Of a DNA stretch of 64,000 bases, positions 43,870-56,044 are shown piece by piece; the first letter of the stretch is position 1, and the number at the start of each line of letters is the position of its first letter. This stretch comes from Brachionus manjavacas (Eukaryota; Rotifera; Eurotatoria; Ploima; Brachionidae), in NCBI GenBank assembly GCA_019054805.1, contig JAHQIY010000015.1:876001-940000 (forward strand), read 5' to 3'. The position numbers and the translations under genes are program-made. Below the pieces are notes generated by a model. That model made no database searches. It was not told the DNA's origin and saw only the letters and a program-made list of their open reading frames with translations.

Positions 43870-46207
43870 AATTTAAAAAAAAATCTTTAATTGATTAATG
43901 TTTTATTTTGACACTAAAAGAATGAAAAATTATTAATTTCAAAATTATTTTAAGAACGTTTATCCAGAATCATTTTTTTTTCAACTGAAGAAAAGATGCC
44001 AATTATGTCATGTATATGATCATGAGTAATTGAATTTCTTAGCCACGTTTTTAATTTCTTTTAACAAAAAAGCTTTTTCTGAAAGTAGCTAAGTAAAATG
44101 TTGTTTTTGTTGATCGGAAGTTATAAGAATTTGAACCGTTCTCTGAATTTAAAAATACAACTATTACTATTAATGAAGTTAAATTTTGTATTTTTTAATA
44201 ACTTTCTCAAACTTGAATTTCGAATGAAAAATTTTCTAAGCTAATCTTGATATTATTTAAAGATATTGTGCTGACAGCTTTGTCTAAAAACAAAAAAGCT
44301 TAATTTTAATCTAAAAATTAGTTATGGAAAAAATTCCATTTTTGAAAGATCATTTAAAATTTTAAATAGATGAGTATTATTCATTGATGAGTATTTTGAA
44401 CAAATTTTTCTTCTATTTTCGAAAAAATGAAGTTATTTGAGTCAACTGTTCAATAGAATTTAGGCGACAAGAAATAATTTAAGGCAAACATCGTTTTCGT
44501 TTTCACTTAAGAATTTTTATAAAAGACCAAAATTTTTGGATTAAAAAGATATCTAATACATTTTAAATTGGCGACTAAGCAGTTTCAGCATCATTTTTTT
44601 CAATTTTACTTAAAATAATAATATTTTCTTATTTTTTTTAATTGTAAGAAAAAAATTGAAAGATTTTTTCGAATAAAAAAATTCAAATTTTAGCTTATTT
44701 TTTGGATCTGTTGAATTAACATCTCCAATAATTACACAATTATGTTTTTAGTCCTCATTTAATGTTAAAAAATTTAATATAGTTTTTTTTTGTTAATATA
44801 AATAATCATTTTTATAAAATAATTAAATATTTCGTTTTTTAAAATGGATTTTATCCACTTCATACTCTTAAAGAGGTCTAACAAGTGATGAATAGATGAA
44901 TGAAATTTTAAGTGACTCTCAGTTAAGACTCTTGAAGCGATTTATTTATTTGACCTGATACTCTGTTAGCTTTCATTGCTGCAAATTCATCGTTTGTTCC
45001 ACTATAAATTCTCAACAGACATAACTGAGATTTTTTTTGACTCAGATTTTGAAAATCAAGTGAGTTTACCAAACATGTTATCAAGCAAAAGCTGATAAAA
45101 TCGTGTAAAAAGGTCTAAATTGCTTTTAATTTTAAATTAAAATTAATATGGAAAAATTAACTTTCATAAAAATTATTAGCTTAGCATCAGATTCCATAAA
45201 CTTTAAAAAAAAATTAAATTGTTTGATTTATTATTGTTTGGATAAATTGAAATAAAAATGGTACTGAATGATCAGACAATTCAGTCAATTCTGAATCTGA
45301 ACGTGATGATAGTGAAGAAGAACTTGTTTAGCAACCAAATCCTAACCAAAATTACAACCGTTGATATATTGAAATATTGTAATTGAATACCAGTAATTAA
45401 AAATTTTAGGAAAATAATTTAATAAAAACTCCGCCACTTTACTTAACTTTACTCTAATTTAATAAGCTTATCCTTATTTTAATAAAAACTCATCTAAATT
45501 AATTAAAAATACATCTCAATTACAATTTAATAAAGTATAAATAGTATTAAAGTAAAAAATTGTTACATATAACTATAACTCTTTATTTCAACATTTCAAA
45601 TTAAACCTTTTTTAATTAATATTTTTATATTTTATTCTGTAGGAGCTTTAGCTCGTTACAGAAAACAAATAAAAAATGATGAACAGATGTAAACATTCTA
45701 TTAAAAATTAAACATTAGTTTAGCAAAAAATTTCAAAAAAAGCCAAGCAGCGAAAGTATTTTCTTGAAAAGACAACTGGGCAATGGAACCCAGAATGTAA
45801 AAAATTAATTTTGTTCATCCTTCAACATGTCAATGGCTAAAAGAAGATAATCAATTCTTTTAATTAAAATTTAAAAAAACATTTTAGTATTACTTATCTT
45901 ATCAAAGGCTGCTATAAATTTTAGCTAAATTGTGTGATGTTATCTTTCAAATTTTTTTGAATATTGTTGTTATTTAAAATATTTGAAAGAATTATTAAGG
46001 AAAAAGAGAAATTTGTTAGTTGGCCTAGTCGAGGTAGAACATAAAATTCTTACTAATAGTTTTTAAATTCTAGTTTATATTTATTTTTTAAATTATCAAG
46101 CATCTAAATTTACATTTTAAATTTCTAAAATTAATAGTTTTTTTTAATTTATTTTTGAATTTTATAAGTGAAAATACGAAATTTCATTCTTATTTTTATA
46201 TTTTATA

Positions 46208-46571
46208 TGGTTTTGTGAAGTTCGGTACAAGAGAACACAACAAAGTGTAAAAAAAATTAAATAACTTTTTTTCTAAAAATTTAAAATTAGTTCTGTGAAT
46301 GCAACAAAGTTCCACATTCAAAGTTGCATCAACTGTAAAAGTCTGCTAGTCGTATTCAAAATCTCTGCAAAATGCACTTCGCTCGATTAAATAGAAATTT
46401 AATTTCTGCTAAACTCTGCAAATTTAGCAGACCTTGATATTTGATGCAACTTTGAATGTTGCACTATGTTGCACTTACAAAACTAATTTTAAACCTTTAG
46501 TAAAAAAAAAATAAATTTTTTTAACATTTTTTCTGTTCTTTTTATCATTTTGTACTAATTTTCAAAGAACC
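46208..46571. mobile_element. Foldback MITE, family copy B
   Basis: Longer and better preserved than copy A. The left arm has AAATAACTTTTTTTCTAAAAA, TTTAAAATTAGTTCTGTGAA and CACATTCAAAGTTGCATCAA; the right arm mirrors it with TTGATGCAACTTTGAATGTTG, ACTTACAAAACTAATTTTAAA and an A-rich end. Outer GTTTTGTGAAGTTCGGTACAA on the left weakly mirrors the TTTGTACTAATTTTCAAAGAAC right end. The centre has AAAATCTCTGCAAAATGCAC and AACTCTGCAAATTTAGCAGA. It is non-coding. Confidence 0.78.
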
Positions 46572-47104
46572 ATTTTATTTAGTTATTTATAATTTTTCCA
46601 TAAATGATCATTCTAAATAACTGACTGAAATTAAGAATTCAATAAAAGAATTAAATAATCAAGTTTCATCGAATTCAAAATAAGTCAAAATTGTTCTTAT
46701 TTACAATCTTATATATTTTTTGGCAAGAATCAAAATTAATGTAAATATTTGATTAAACATTTAAAAAATAAATTTATAAAGATTATTCTAAATTTATTTT
46801 AAAATTTTTTCTGTCTAACCAAAAATCTCAAATTTGAAAATTTTTTTTTAAAAACGACAAGTTTTTTTCGATCGCATTTTAAATCAACAAACAAATCTCT
46901 AATCCATGTCTTTTGAAAAATTCAACTTTTAATCAAGTTCTTTAAACCAACACGAAACTAAAATTGACCTGAAAAAATCTTAAAAAATATCGGACACTAA
47001 AATAAAATTTTAGCTTTGTTTTCTTAGTATCGAATTTTTGTATAAATAGTCATCTCTTCTAAATTTTTATAATTTCTACCAAAATTATAATTTTATCCAA
47101 AAAA

Positions 47105-48612
47105 ATGGCTAAACTAGCTGTATTTGTTCTGTTAGTTAGTTTTTATTCAATACTGGCTACAAAATGTGACCCAGATGACGTGGAGTGCCATGAAAAGCAA
47201 AAATATACTCGAGGTTTTTTTCTTACCTATCGTTTTTATAAATTAATCATTAAAAAATTTATAGAGCAAAACGAAGATAATCCAAAATGGGAAAAATATA
47301 TTACAAAAATAAAAGATGCTGTGGCCAATTATCAGGAATGTGAAAGCACAAATTGTTCTTGCTATAAAAAGTAATAAATTGTAGAAAATTGAATTCAAAT
47401 GATTAAAAAATTTTAATTAAAAATTTAAAGACGTCTAAATTACGATTTGAGTCCGTGGCAAAATACTGGTATTGGCAAGGAACTTTTCAAACAAGCAGCA
47501 AAGATACCAAGACTATCACACTACCAAATAATAGATCATAAACTCTACCGAAATAACGATAAATTTTTTCCCTTCAGAAATTCTGGAATTGAGCATTTTT
47601 TGCTCAAAATTGCAAAGAATCTTCTTGATACTGAGTTTATTGTAAACACTCAAGACTGGCCACAAACTTCGGTATGGACCGAACCGAAAATTCCAGTTTT
47701 CTCCTTTTCCAAAGTGGTATGATTAAATTCATCATCAATTTATTTGATTAAATAAAAAAAAAAGGATAGTCAGAACAGTGATATTATGTATCCAGCATGG
47801 ACTTTCTGGGAAGGAGGTCCAGCAGTATGGCCCATTTATCCGAATGGTCTAGGTAGATGGGATGAACAGTGCAAAATTATTCCAAAGTAGAAAAAAACTG
47901 GCTTCAATAAATTAAATTAACAAAATTTTCAATTAATTTAGAGAAGCAAAAAAATGGCCATGGGGTAAAAAAATTTCAAAGGGTTTTTTTAGAGGTTCGA
48001 GAACAAGTGGTGAACGAGATCCATTAGTTTTGTTATCTAGAGCTGAGCCAGATTTAGTTGATGCTCAATACACCAAAAACCAGGCATGGAGGTCCGAAGC
48101 AGACACTTTAGGTGCAAAACCGGCTGAGGAAATAAAATTAGAAGATCATTGCAAATACAAGTAAAATTTTTTGTAAAATTTATTTTTTTGTCAAATTTAG
48201 ATTTTAAGATATTTGTTCAATTTCCGTGGCGTGGCAGCAAGTTTTAGATTTAAACATTTGTTTTTGTGCAATTCGCTTGTGTTCCATGTTGGAGATGAAT
48301 GGTTGGAGTTTTTCTACGATGAGCTAAAACCGTGGGTTCATTATATCCCGGTTAGACAAGACTTGAGCGATGCCAAAGAGCTTCTTGAGTTTGTTAAAGA
48401 AAATGATAAGATTGCCAAAGAAATAGCATTGAGGTATGATGAAATTTTTTTTACGATTTTGCTTATTTTTTTTTTAAAGAGGAAAGAAATTTATCATTGA
48501 TCACTTAAAAATGGAACATATCTATTGCTATTGGGAAGAGTTGATCAAAGAATATACAAAATTGCTGAAATTTAAACCAAAACTAAACAAAAAATTCGAA
48601 AAAGTACAATAA
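47105..48612 (+). CDS. POGLUT1: Protein O-glucosyltransferase 1 (rumi), six exons
   Basis: Adds O-glucose (and xylose) to EGF repeats, notably of Notch, in the ER lumen. Exons are 47105-47370, 47431-47713 (or 47716), 47765-47886, 47942-48160, 48209-48433 and 48480-48612, joined in matching phases, with introns of 46-60 nt; the protein is ~415 aa (human 392). Residues 1-18 form a signal peptide ([13 protein letters not shown]). The CAP10/KDELC glycosyltransferase fold is strongly conserved: [87 protein letters not shown] and [24 protein letters not shown]. The end of exon 2 is ambiguous by one codon. The C-terminus ends KKFEKVQ and lacks the KDEL-like retrieval tail (KTEL in human). Confidence 0.94.
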
Positions 48613-49593
48613 TTTGGAGTTATTATTTTGGGTAGAATCTCTTATTATTTTTTTAATTTCGTTTTAGACATTTAATTATACAATCTATTTTGAAAATAAA
48701 TTTTTAGTTGATTAATTATTTTTTAACATTTGTTAATTTTAAAAAAATTTATTAAAATTCAGAACCGTCAAATTTCTCAATTTTTACAGAGATCATTTTT
48801 TGTTTAAAAAAAAATTAAGCGGGTGATAGCTATCTCTTACCTGACAAAACTGAAATATATAAGTAACAAGTCTTGTTACATAAAATTACTAGGTTAGATA
48901 TTTCAATTTTCATTTGGAACGTGGAAAGATTCATTTAGAAATTTTAAGACTTCGTATAAAGTTTAAAAACTCGAAATATACTTGCTAAATGAATGATAAT
49001 TAAGAGACAGTTTTAATTGAAATATATTATTTTTTTATAGTTTAAATTGCATAATATATTAAGATAAGATTTGCTTGCATAGACAATGAGAAAAGTGGTA
49101 TAAAAAACTAATATTCTTTAATGTTTTATTTAAGAACTTTAAAAAATTGATTAAAAAATATAAAAATTTTATGACTATTAATGCTTTTTTAGATTCTTTT
49201 TGGTTCTTTCTTTCAGGTTATTTTATGTTCTTTTGAAGTTTTTTTATGATCCCTTTTGGTTTTATTTTCTTAAAGCTTAGTAACTTTGATACTTTTCTTT
49301 AAAATTTTAATGGTTCTTTTTTTATTGAAGGACAGAGAAAAATAAAAAAAGGGATCTGAGATAAAGCTCCTGTTTAGGAATTTGGTTTGTTAAAAATGAT
49401 GGTCCTTTATTGATGCTTTTTTATCATATCAAATATAATTACAATGCCAAATATTATGGTAAAACTTCAACAATTAAATAAAAATGTAGCAAAACAGTAC
49501 TATGTTATCTAATAAATTATTTTTGACACTAATTGTCTTCTTATTTTTAATAAATAGACCTATTTTCTAGACTCCAGGACATTTAAAGTAAAT

Positions 49594-49962
49594 GTGAATG
49601 ACCACTTAAACGAAGAATACCAAATAACTGCAGTTGTCTCAGTAGTATTTACTCTTTTATTTGGTATCAATATTAATGGCATCCCTAAAAGAAATAAAAC
49701 AAATAATGAATACTCTCAGATTTTCGCTGATGTCCTAATTATATTCTTCACCAAGAGAACAAATATTAAAAACACTATCGATACCAAAAGTTCCATGATT
49801 CATAAACATTATGAGAAGTGTGACGCCAATATTTTAAAAAAAGTTTATTATAGCCCTAATGGTTGTATTAAAAAGATAGAAAAATTATTAAAAGATTTAA
49901 TATTTTTATTTTGCTTTTATTTTATTAAACTTAAAGTAAAAATTAACAAAAATGAATTGTAG
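49594..49962 (+). other. Unassigned 122-codon ORF
   Basis: An ATG-started frame with a hydrophobic stretch ITAVVSVVFTLLFGI near the start, a Lys/Asn-rich middle and a second hydrophobic end. Its composition follows the local AT bias, no family signature is visible, and no splice partners were found. It ends 17 bp before the target duplication of a MITE. It may be chance, or a decayed gene or transposon piece. Confidence 0.2.
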
Positions 49963-49979
49963 ATGAAATTTTTTTTTAA

Positions 49980-50158
49980 TATTTGCTCAGAGTTGTTTAA
50001 AAGTCTTTAAAAAAAGTCCAAGTCTTTAAAAAAAAAGTCCAAGTCCGGACTTTTAAAATTTTTTTTTTTAAAAAAAATTAAAGCTTTTGGTGGGACTTTT
50101 GAAAAAAAAAAAAGTCTTGACTTGAGACTTGTGACTTTTAAACAACTCTGTATTTGCT
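49980..50158. mobile_element. hAT-type MITE with perfect 18 bp TIRs and 8 bp target duplication
   Basis: The element spans 49988-50150 (163 bp). Its ends CAGAGTTGTTTAAAAGTC and GACTTTTAAACAACTCTG are exact reverse complements. It is flanked on both sides by the 8 bp direct repeat TATTTGCT (49980-49987 and 50151-50158). An 8 bp duplication and a CAGAG terminus are typical of hAT transposons. The inside consists of AAAGTCCAAGTC and AAGTCTTGACTTGAGACTTG blocks with A/T runs and codes for nothing. The perfect ends and duplication suggest a fairly recent insertion. Confidence 0.88.
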
Positions 50159-50811
50159 TGATCAATTAATCCATTATTTAAAATAAATAAAAAGTAAGAA
50201 AATAGAGGAGTTTTTTTTTCAATAATAAAAAATTCTAAATAAAAATTTTAAATTTCGAAACATGTTACAAAATTTTAATAAAAATAAAAATTTAATTTAT
50301 AGTCAATTCTGCTGCAAAAATGGTTGAAACACAGACTTAAACGGTGATCATTTTACTTGTTTTTGTATCCAAGAGTGTCAGCGGTTTTTATTTTTTTTTT
50401 ACTGAAGAACCTAACTAAATTCTCTTTCCCTTTTCAATCGCTTGGCTAAAAAGAAGAACGTTGATCCATTTTGAGTAGCCGGAGGTTTTCCCTCAAACTA
50501 ATAAAATAATAATAATTTTACTTGCCTTGTGATGAAATTTAATAAAAACCACTGTTTCTCAAGTCATTCATTTGGAACAATTAAAATTATTTTTTACAAA
50601 AATAAAGTAAAAATTTAACTTAAATTTGCTTTTAAATTAGAAAAACTTATTTTTGCATTCAAAAATTTGCAGCAAAATAAAAAATCAAAATTAAATATTC
50701 ATTGCTTTAATGATAAAGATATTAAATTATAAAATTTCAAAACATGTGCTCCATAAATCCAAATTTAAAAAAAAAATTTATTTAGATTGAAGAAGCCGTA
50801 GTATATGGGGA

Positions 50812-52872
50812 ATGTCTCACTATAACTTTAAAAAGATAATTACAGTGCCAACGGCCAAGGACTTTATTGATGTAATTTTGTCCAAGACCCAGCGAAAAAC
50901 ACCGACAGTCATACACAAACAGTATGCAATCGGTCGAATTCGCCAATTTTACACCCGCAAGGTAAAATATACACAACAAAACTACCATGATAAACTGACA
51001 CAGATATTGACTGATTTTCCAAAATTGGACGAAGTGCATCCGTTTTATGCCGATTTGATGAATATTCTTTATGACAAAAATCATTATAAATTAGCCTTAG
51101 GTCAAATTAACATGGCTCGTCACCTTATAGACAAGTATTTGCATTTAGTTTTCTTTTTTCAAGTAAATTTTTTTAACAATTTTAAATCCAAGTGTTTCCA
51201 AAGACTATTCTCGTCTATTGAAATATTCAGATTCCTTATACAGATGTAAGTGTCTGAAAAAAGCAGCTCTGGGACGGTAATTTTAACTAAATAAATTGAT
51301 TTAAAAAAAATTATTTTTTTTCCAAAAGAATGTGCACTATCATAAAGCGCCAGACCCAGAGTTTGCAATATTTGGAACAAATCCGCCAGCATTTAACCCG
51401 CTTGCCATCAATTGATCCAAACACCAGAACATTGCTCATCTGCGGTTTTCCCAATGTGGGAAAATCAAGCTTTTTGAACAAAGTAACACAAGCTGACGTT
51501 GAGGTGCAGCCCTATGCATTCACGACAAAATCTTTGTATGTCGGTCACACTGATTACAAATATTTAAGATGGCAAGTGGTTGATACGCCAGGCATTTTGG
51601 ATCATTCATTAGAGGACCGTAACACAATTGAAATGCAGTCGATAACTGCAATGGCTCATTTAAGAGCCTCTATTTTGTATATTATGGATGTTTCAGAGCA
51701 ATGTGGATACTCAATAGAAGAACAAGTATCCCTGTTCAACAACATAAAGGCTCTTTTTGCTAACAAACCACTCATTTTGGTTGCCAATAAAGTTGATATT
51801 AGAAAAATAGCAGAGTTGCCTGATGAAAAAAAAGTATTTGAATTGAAAAAAAAATATTTGCCATTAAATTTTTCTCAAGAAATTTTTTGACGAATTTGCC
51901 AAAGAAAATATTCCAATATTGGAAATGAGCAATTTAAATGAAGAGGGAGTAATGTTTGTGCGCAACGAGGCCTGTGAGCGTTTGTTAGCGCATCGAGTTG
52001 AATTGAAGGCTAAATCATCGCGAGTTAACGATGTGCTCAATCGGCTACATTTGGCTGAACCAGTCAAACGAGACAATAAAGAAAGACCACCTTGTATACC
52101 AAAGGCTATAATTCAGAAACGTGAGTCTACAATGGAGGTTGAAAAAGTGCGCAAGAGGTTGGAACGTGATCTGGAATTGGAACTCGGCGACGAGTACACA
52201 CTTGACTTGAGAAAGACCTGGGATTTGACAAACAATGAGGAAAAATATGACTCTATTCCAGAAATATTGAATGGACACAATGTAGCTGATTTTGTTGATC
52301 CAGAAATTATGGAAAAATTAAATCAACTTGAAGAAGAAGAAGACAGACTTGTCGAGTCCGGTTTCTATGATTCCAAGCAAGAAGCGAATGATGACGACTC
52401 TAAAAAGATAAAAAAATTGGCCAAACGCATCCGCACCACTCGCAAATTGGGCATTCTTGAATCTCGGTTTAACAAGAGTCACAAGCGAAAGGCCCAATTG
52501 CCCAGAACCACTCAAAAAGTGCCTCGTAGTCGTCTTGAAAAAACCATGGAAGATCTGGGCTTGGACATGAATGACAAAGATGACGCTCATTATAACAAGA
52601 GTGTGGCTAGAAGTGAGTCGCACAAGCCGGTCAAACGAGCCCGTGAGGACTCCGAGGGTCATGTTAGAAGTAGCTCTAGATTGCCGCGCGACAAGTCTGG
52701 TATGCGTGATCAGTCAATGATGGAAAGAGCTCGTGATATGACCAAAAAATCACAACGAAAATTGTTGAATAAAGAATCAAGAATCGGAGAAGCTGACCGC
52801 ACAATAACAATCAAAAAACCAAAGCATTTGTTTTCTGGTAAACGCAAAAATGGAAAAACTGATAGAAGATAA
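50812..52872 (+). CDS. GTPBP4: Nucleolar GTP-binding protein 1 (60S ribosome biogenesis GTPase), four exons
   Basis: NOG1, an essential OBG-family GTPase of pre-60S assembly in the nucleolus. Exons are 50812-51134, 51193-51276, 51329-51833 and 51880-52872, with introns of 58, 52 and 46 nt. The spliced total is 635 codons, giving 634 aa, the same as I recall for human. Joins give [31 protein letters not shown] and [15 protein letters not shown], each matching the family. The N-terminus ([21 protein letters not shown]) is the NOG1N domain. The G domain has GFPNVGKSS (G175-S183), [13 protein letters not shown] and NKVD. The C-terminal NOGCT region runs through [14 protein letters not shown]-like [10 protein letters not shown] and a basic end [17 protein letters not shown]83 starts 114 bp downstream on the same strand. 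Confidence 0.96.
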
Positions 52873-52986
52873 ATTTTTTCAATTTAAATTAAATAAAAAT
52901 TATGAAAAAATAATTTTTTCTCTTAATTATTACAGCGACTTTAAACCGCTTAAATTTGAATTTTTCAATTTGAACATTTTCTTAGT

Positions 52987-55164
52987 ATGAGTTTAGAGGC
53001 TAAGTTTGATTGTGCTCAGGGAGCTGTTAGAGCTGTCCGATTTAACAAAAATGGTAACTATTGCATTACTTGTGGCTCGGATAGAACAGTTAAACTTTGG
53101 AATCCGTATAAACAGCTTAGGATACAAACTTATTCAGGACATAATCAAGAAGTGTTGGATGCTGATTGTTCAGTCGATCATTCGTTTATATGCACCGGAT
53201 CGGCTGATAAATCAGTAAATTACATTGATGTCAAAACTGGCCAAATAGTCCGAAAATACAAGACTCATTTGGGCAAGTAGATTTTGTTTAACTTTTATTT
53301 CAATTTTTTTATTAATTAAAAAAAAATATTAAAATTTGAAAAATATTGATGGATTTTATTTTTTTTTATTTTGTTTAGAGGAATAAAATTGAAAAATTTT
53401 GATCAAAAGATTAAAGTTTGAGCTTAAAAGCAATATTCTCGATATTTGTTTGATAATTCTCATATAAAGATCTCATAATTTTTTTTAAGTTTCTTAAAAT
53501 TCATGATGCTTTTGATCTAATTGTTTATCTTGTTTATAAATATTTTGGTATTTTGTTTTTCAATTCATTTGAAAAATTTAGTGCCAAACTCTGAGTCAGG
53601 TGAAACCATTAATTATTAACTTGAAATTCAGTTTGCTAGTTTATGAGGTGGTGAAGTTTGGAGCGGAAAGATGTAGCAAAATATACTTTATTAGATTGAA
53701 TTCCTGTTTTATTTAAACTATTGAAAATTTAAAAAAATAACTGTTTAATATAATCATTTAAAATTTTAATTTTTATACCTTCATGATCAAATTAAGTTGA
53801 TTAATGATTAATTTTTGTTTTAAGAAATTTAATAGTTTAAATTTTTTTAAATATATTTATAATAAATAATAAATTAATTAATAAGATAATAAAAAATTTA
53901 TCTTTTGTTTTGATTATTTTTGACTTGTATAAAAGATAAAAGTTAAAGTATTTTATTTTCAAACAATAAAAACTTAATGTTCTATGTATGATTTAATTCA
54001 TTTGATTTCAATGTAATAAGTTTGCAAATATAACTCCAATTTATTTTTTTAAATAAATTTGAAATACAGAACTTTTTTAAAAATTGTAAGACAATTTTTT
54101 TTAATATACGAAAAAAAATACCAAATATTTTTTAAAAGCTTCTTTTTTTTTAAGGGTCTAAAAAAATAATTCCGAAAAATGTATCTTCAGTTACAAGCTC
54201 TGTATCACCCAAATTAAGTCGCTGCAATAACTCAGCAATTTTATTTTGATAATTTTAGTGAAAAAAGGTTTTTTAATTTTTAATTCTTAAAAAATAAAAC
54301 AAAATTTTTTCAAATTATTTTTAAAAAATCCATTTTTCTAATGATTAAATGAATGAGATTTAATATTTAATGATTTAAATTATGTTTTTGATTTATTCAA
54401 CCAATTTGAAAAAAAAATACTTAAATGAAATATTCGAGAATATTTTACATTTTTAATTATTTTCGAAGAATTCTCAAATACATATTCAACTATTAAACTC
54501 TATCATATTTTTTGTTTATGTTTTTAAAACAGATTTGTTTTTAGGAAGAGTAAATTGTGTCAGATTTAATCTTGAAGAGAGCAATGTTATTCTAAGTGGT
54601 TCAATTGATGGTAAAGTACTATTTTATGACTTGAGATCAAAAACATTTGATGCATTGCAAGAAATAGATGATTGTAAAGACAGTGTCACTCATATTGATT
54701 TGAATGATCATGAAATTTTAATTTCCTGTTTAGACAAAAGAGTCAGACTTTACGATGTCAGATTTGGCAAAATGAAATGCGATTACATTGGATATCCTGT
54801 TACCTGCAGTACTCTATCAAAAGATGATCAATGTTTTCTTGTTAGTATTTTAGATACTAGTAAGACCGACTTTGGACGTCTGTTGTTGATTGACAAGCAG
54901 TCGGGAGAAATGCTAAACGAGTACAAGGGACACGTAAATAAAGAATATGTAGTAGAAAGTTGTATGAATAACAGCAGCAATGAGGTGATATCCGGATCAG
55001 AGGACGGTATTGTTTACATTTGGGATGTAGTTGAAGCTAAAATAAAGCATAAACTAAAACACTTGAATTCTAAAACAGTCAATTCCATAAGCTATAATCC
55101 TCTAGAAGATAAAATTTTGACAGCTCAGGAAAAAATGGTCTATCTATGGGATCTAAAGAAATAA
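52987..55164 (+). CDS. WDR83: WD repeat protein 83 (MORG1), two exons
   Basis: A seven-bladed WD40 scaffold associated with ERK-pathway signalling and with the spliceosome. Exon 1 is 52987-53276 and exon 2 is 54549-55164, in phase 2, with a 1272 nt intron. The acceptor is the AG at 54547-54548, not the earlier TTTTTAG, because only it restores HLGK|VNCVRFN. The protein is 301 aa (human 315). WD repeats are clear: GAVRAVRFNKNGNYCITCGS, YSGHNQEVLDADCS, ILSGSIDGKVLFYDLR, DHEILISCLDKRVRLYDVR, LLIDKQSGEMLNEYKGH, VISGSEDGIVYIWD and a last blade ending MVYLWDLKK. Two of the seven blades carry substitutions at the WD dipeptide (VNYIDV, VLFYDL). It follows NOG1 head to tail. Confidence 0.95.
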
Positions 55165-56044
55165 AAATTGTGATCAAGATTTTCAATTTTTTAAACTAAT
55201 TGTATTTGTGAATATATTTTTAATAACTTAAATAATAAAAGAACAAGAATAATTTTTTTGTTGAGTTTGATTTTTTGAACAGGTCGATGTCAGAATCTTT
55301 TTGGAATCTAAAATTAGATCCAACGATAAAACTTCAAGTCTTATAAGATCTTGTAAGACGCAAAGGCACCTTTTGGCGAACCGTAGTAACCAAAGTGTTC
55401 CATTTAAATATGAATTAATCCAAAAGTGAGTAAAAAGAGGGATAAGATGAATAAAGAAATTTTAATTTTATTGATTAAAAATAATAAAAATAAAGCTTTT
55501 AGTTTTTTAATCTAATCTCAAACAATGATGCCATAAAATTCTGCAAACAACCAACGACCCGTTTCCTAGACACTTTTTCCAATTCAGATATCATTTTCTA
55601 ATAAATTCTAGATTTCCTTAGATTATGATTTTGTATTTTAATTTAGGAGCAGTGTATCATAACATAGAATTTGTTTTAAAAATTTTATTAGTCTAAAGAA
55701 TTGTGGAATGTCAAAAAATAACTAGTCAAAGTATAAGCAAAGAAAATTGGAAAAAATTGAAAAAAAGTTCAAAAGAAAGTATTTTAAAATTCAAGTTCAT
55801 AAAAATTAGTTAAACTTTCGCTTATATTTTGGTTTTGAGAAATTATTTTAAAAAGAAGAGTATAATAAAAGAATAAAAATCTCGAAAGAAAAATTTTAAT
55901 CCATCGATCCTGATCAATTGAAATTCCAATTAATTTTTATTTTTTTACCTGTTCAAATTTAAATTGCCAATTTATCCAACAACATTATTATTACAAAAAT
56001 TAAAAAATAATTTAATTTATTTGCTCTGATAAAAATTTGTAAAG
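55165..56044. other. Convergent spacer between WDR83 and POLB
   Basis: 880 bp between two facing stop codons. AATAAAAGAAC soon after the WDR83 stop is a possible polyadenylation signal. No exon was recognised. Confidence 0.45.

Larger units (their letters stand above)
42359..47104. other. Intergenic 4.7 kb between Smad2/3 and POGLUT1
   Basis: Starts with the Smad 3' UTR. Bases 42880-43070 have unusually balanced composition, and short basic or mixed frames there have no known match. A GA-rich foldback (43083-43609), an ATG-less open frame (43609-43869) and a MITE (46208-46571) are listed separately. At 45270-45330 and 45640-45840 there are short Lys/Glu-rich open stretches (for example AKQRKYFLEKTTGQWNPE) that look like decayed transposon coding fragments, but I could not assign them. 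Confidence 0.4.
48613..50811. other. Intergenic 2.2 kb between POGLUT1 and NOG1
   Basis: Holds the POGLUT1 3' UTR and NOG1 promoter. T-rich stretches with repeated GGTTCTTTTT occur at ~49195-49325. An unassigned ORF (49594-49962) and a hAT-type MITE (49988-50150) are listed separately. No other feature was recognised. Confidence 0.4.
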
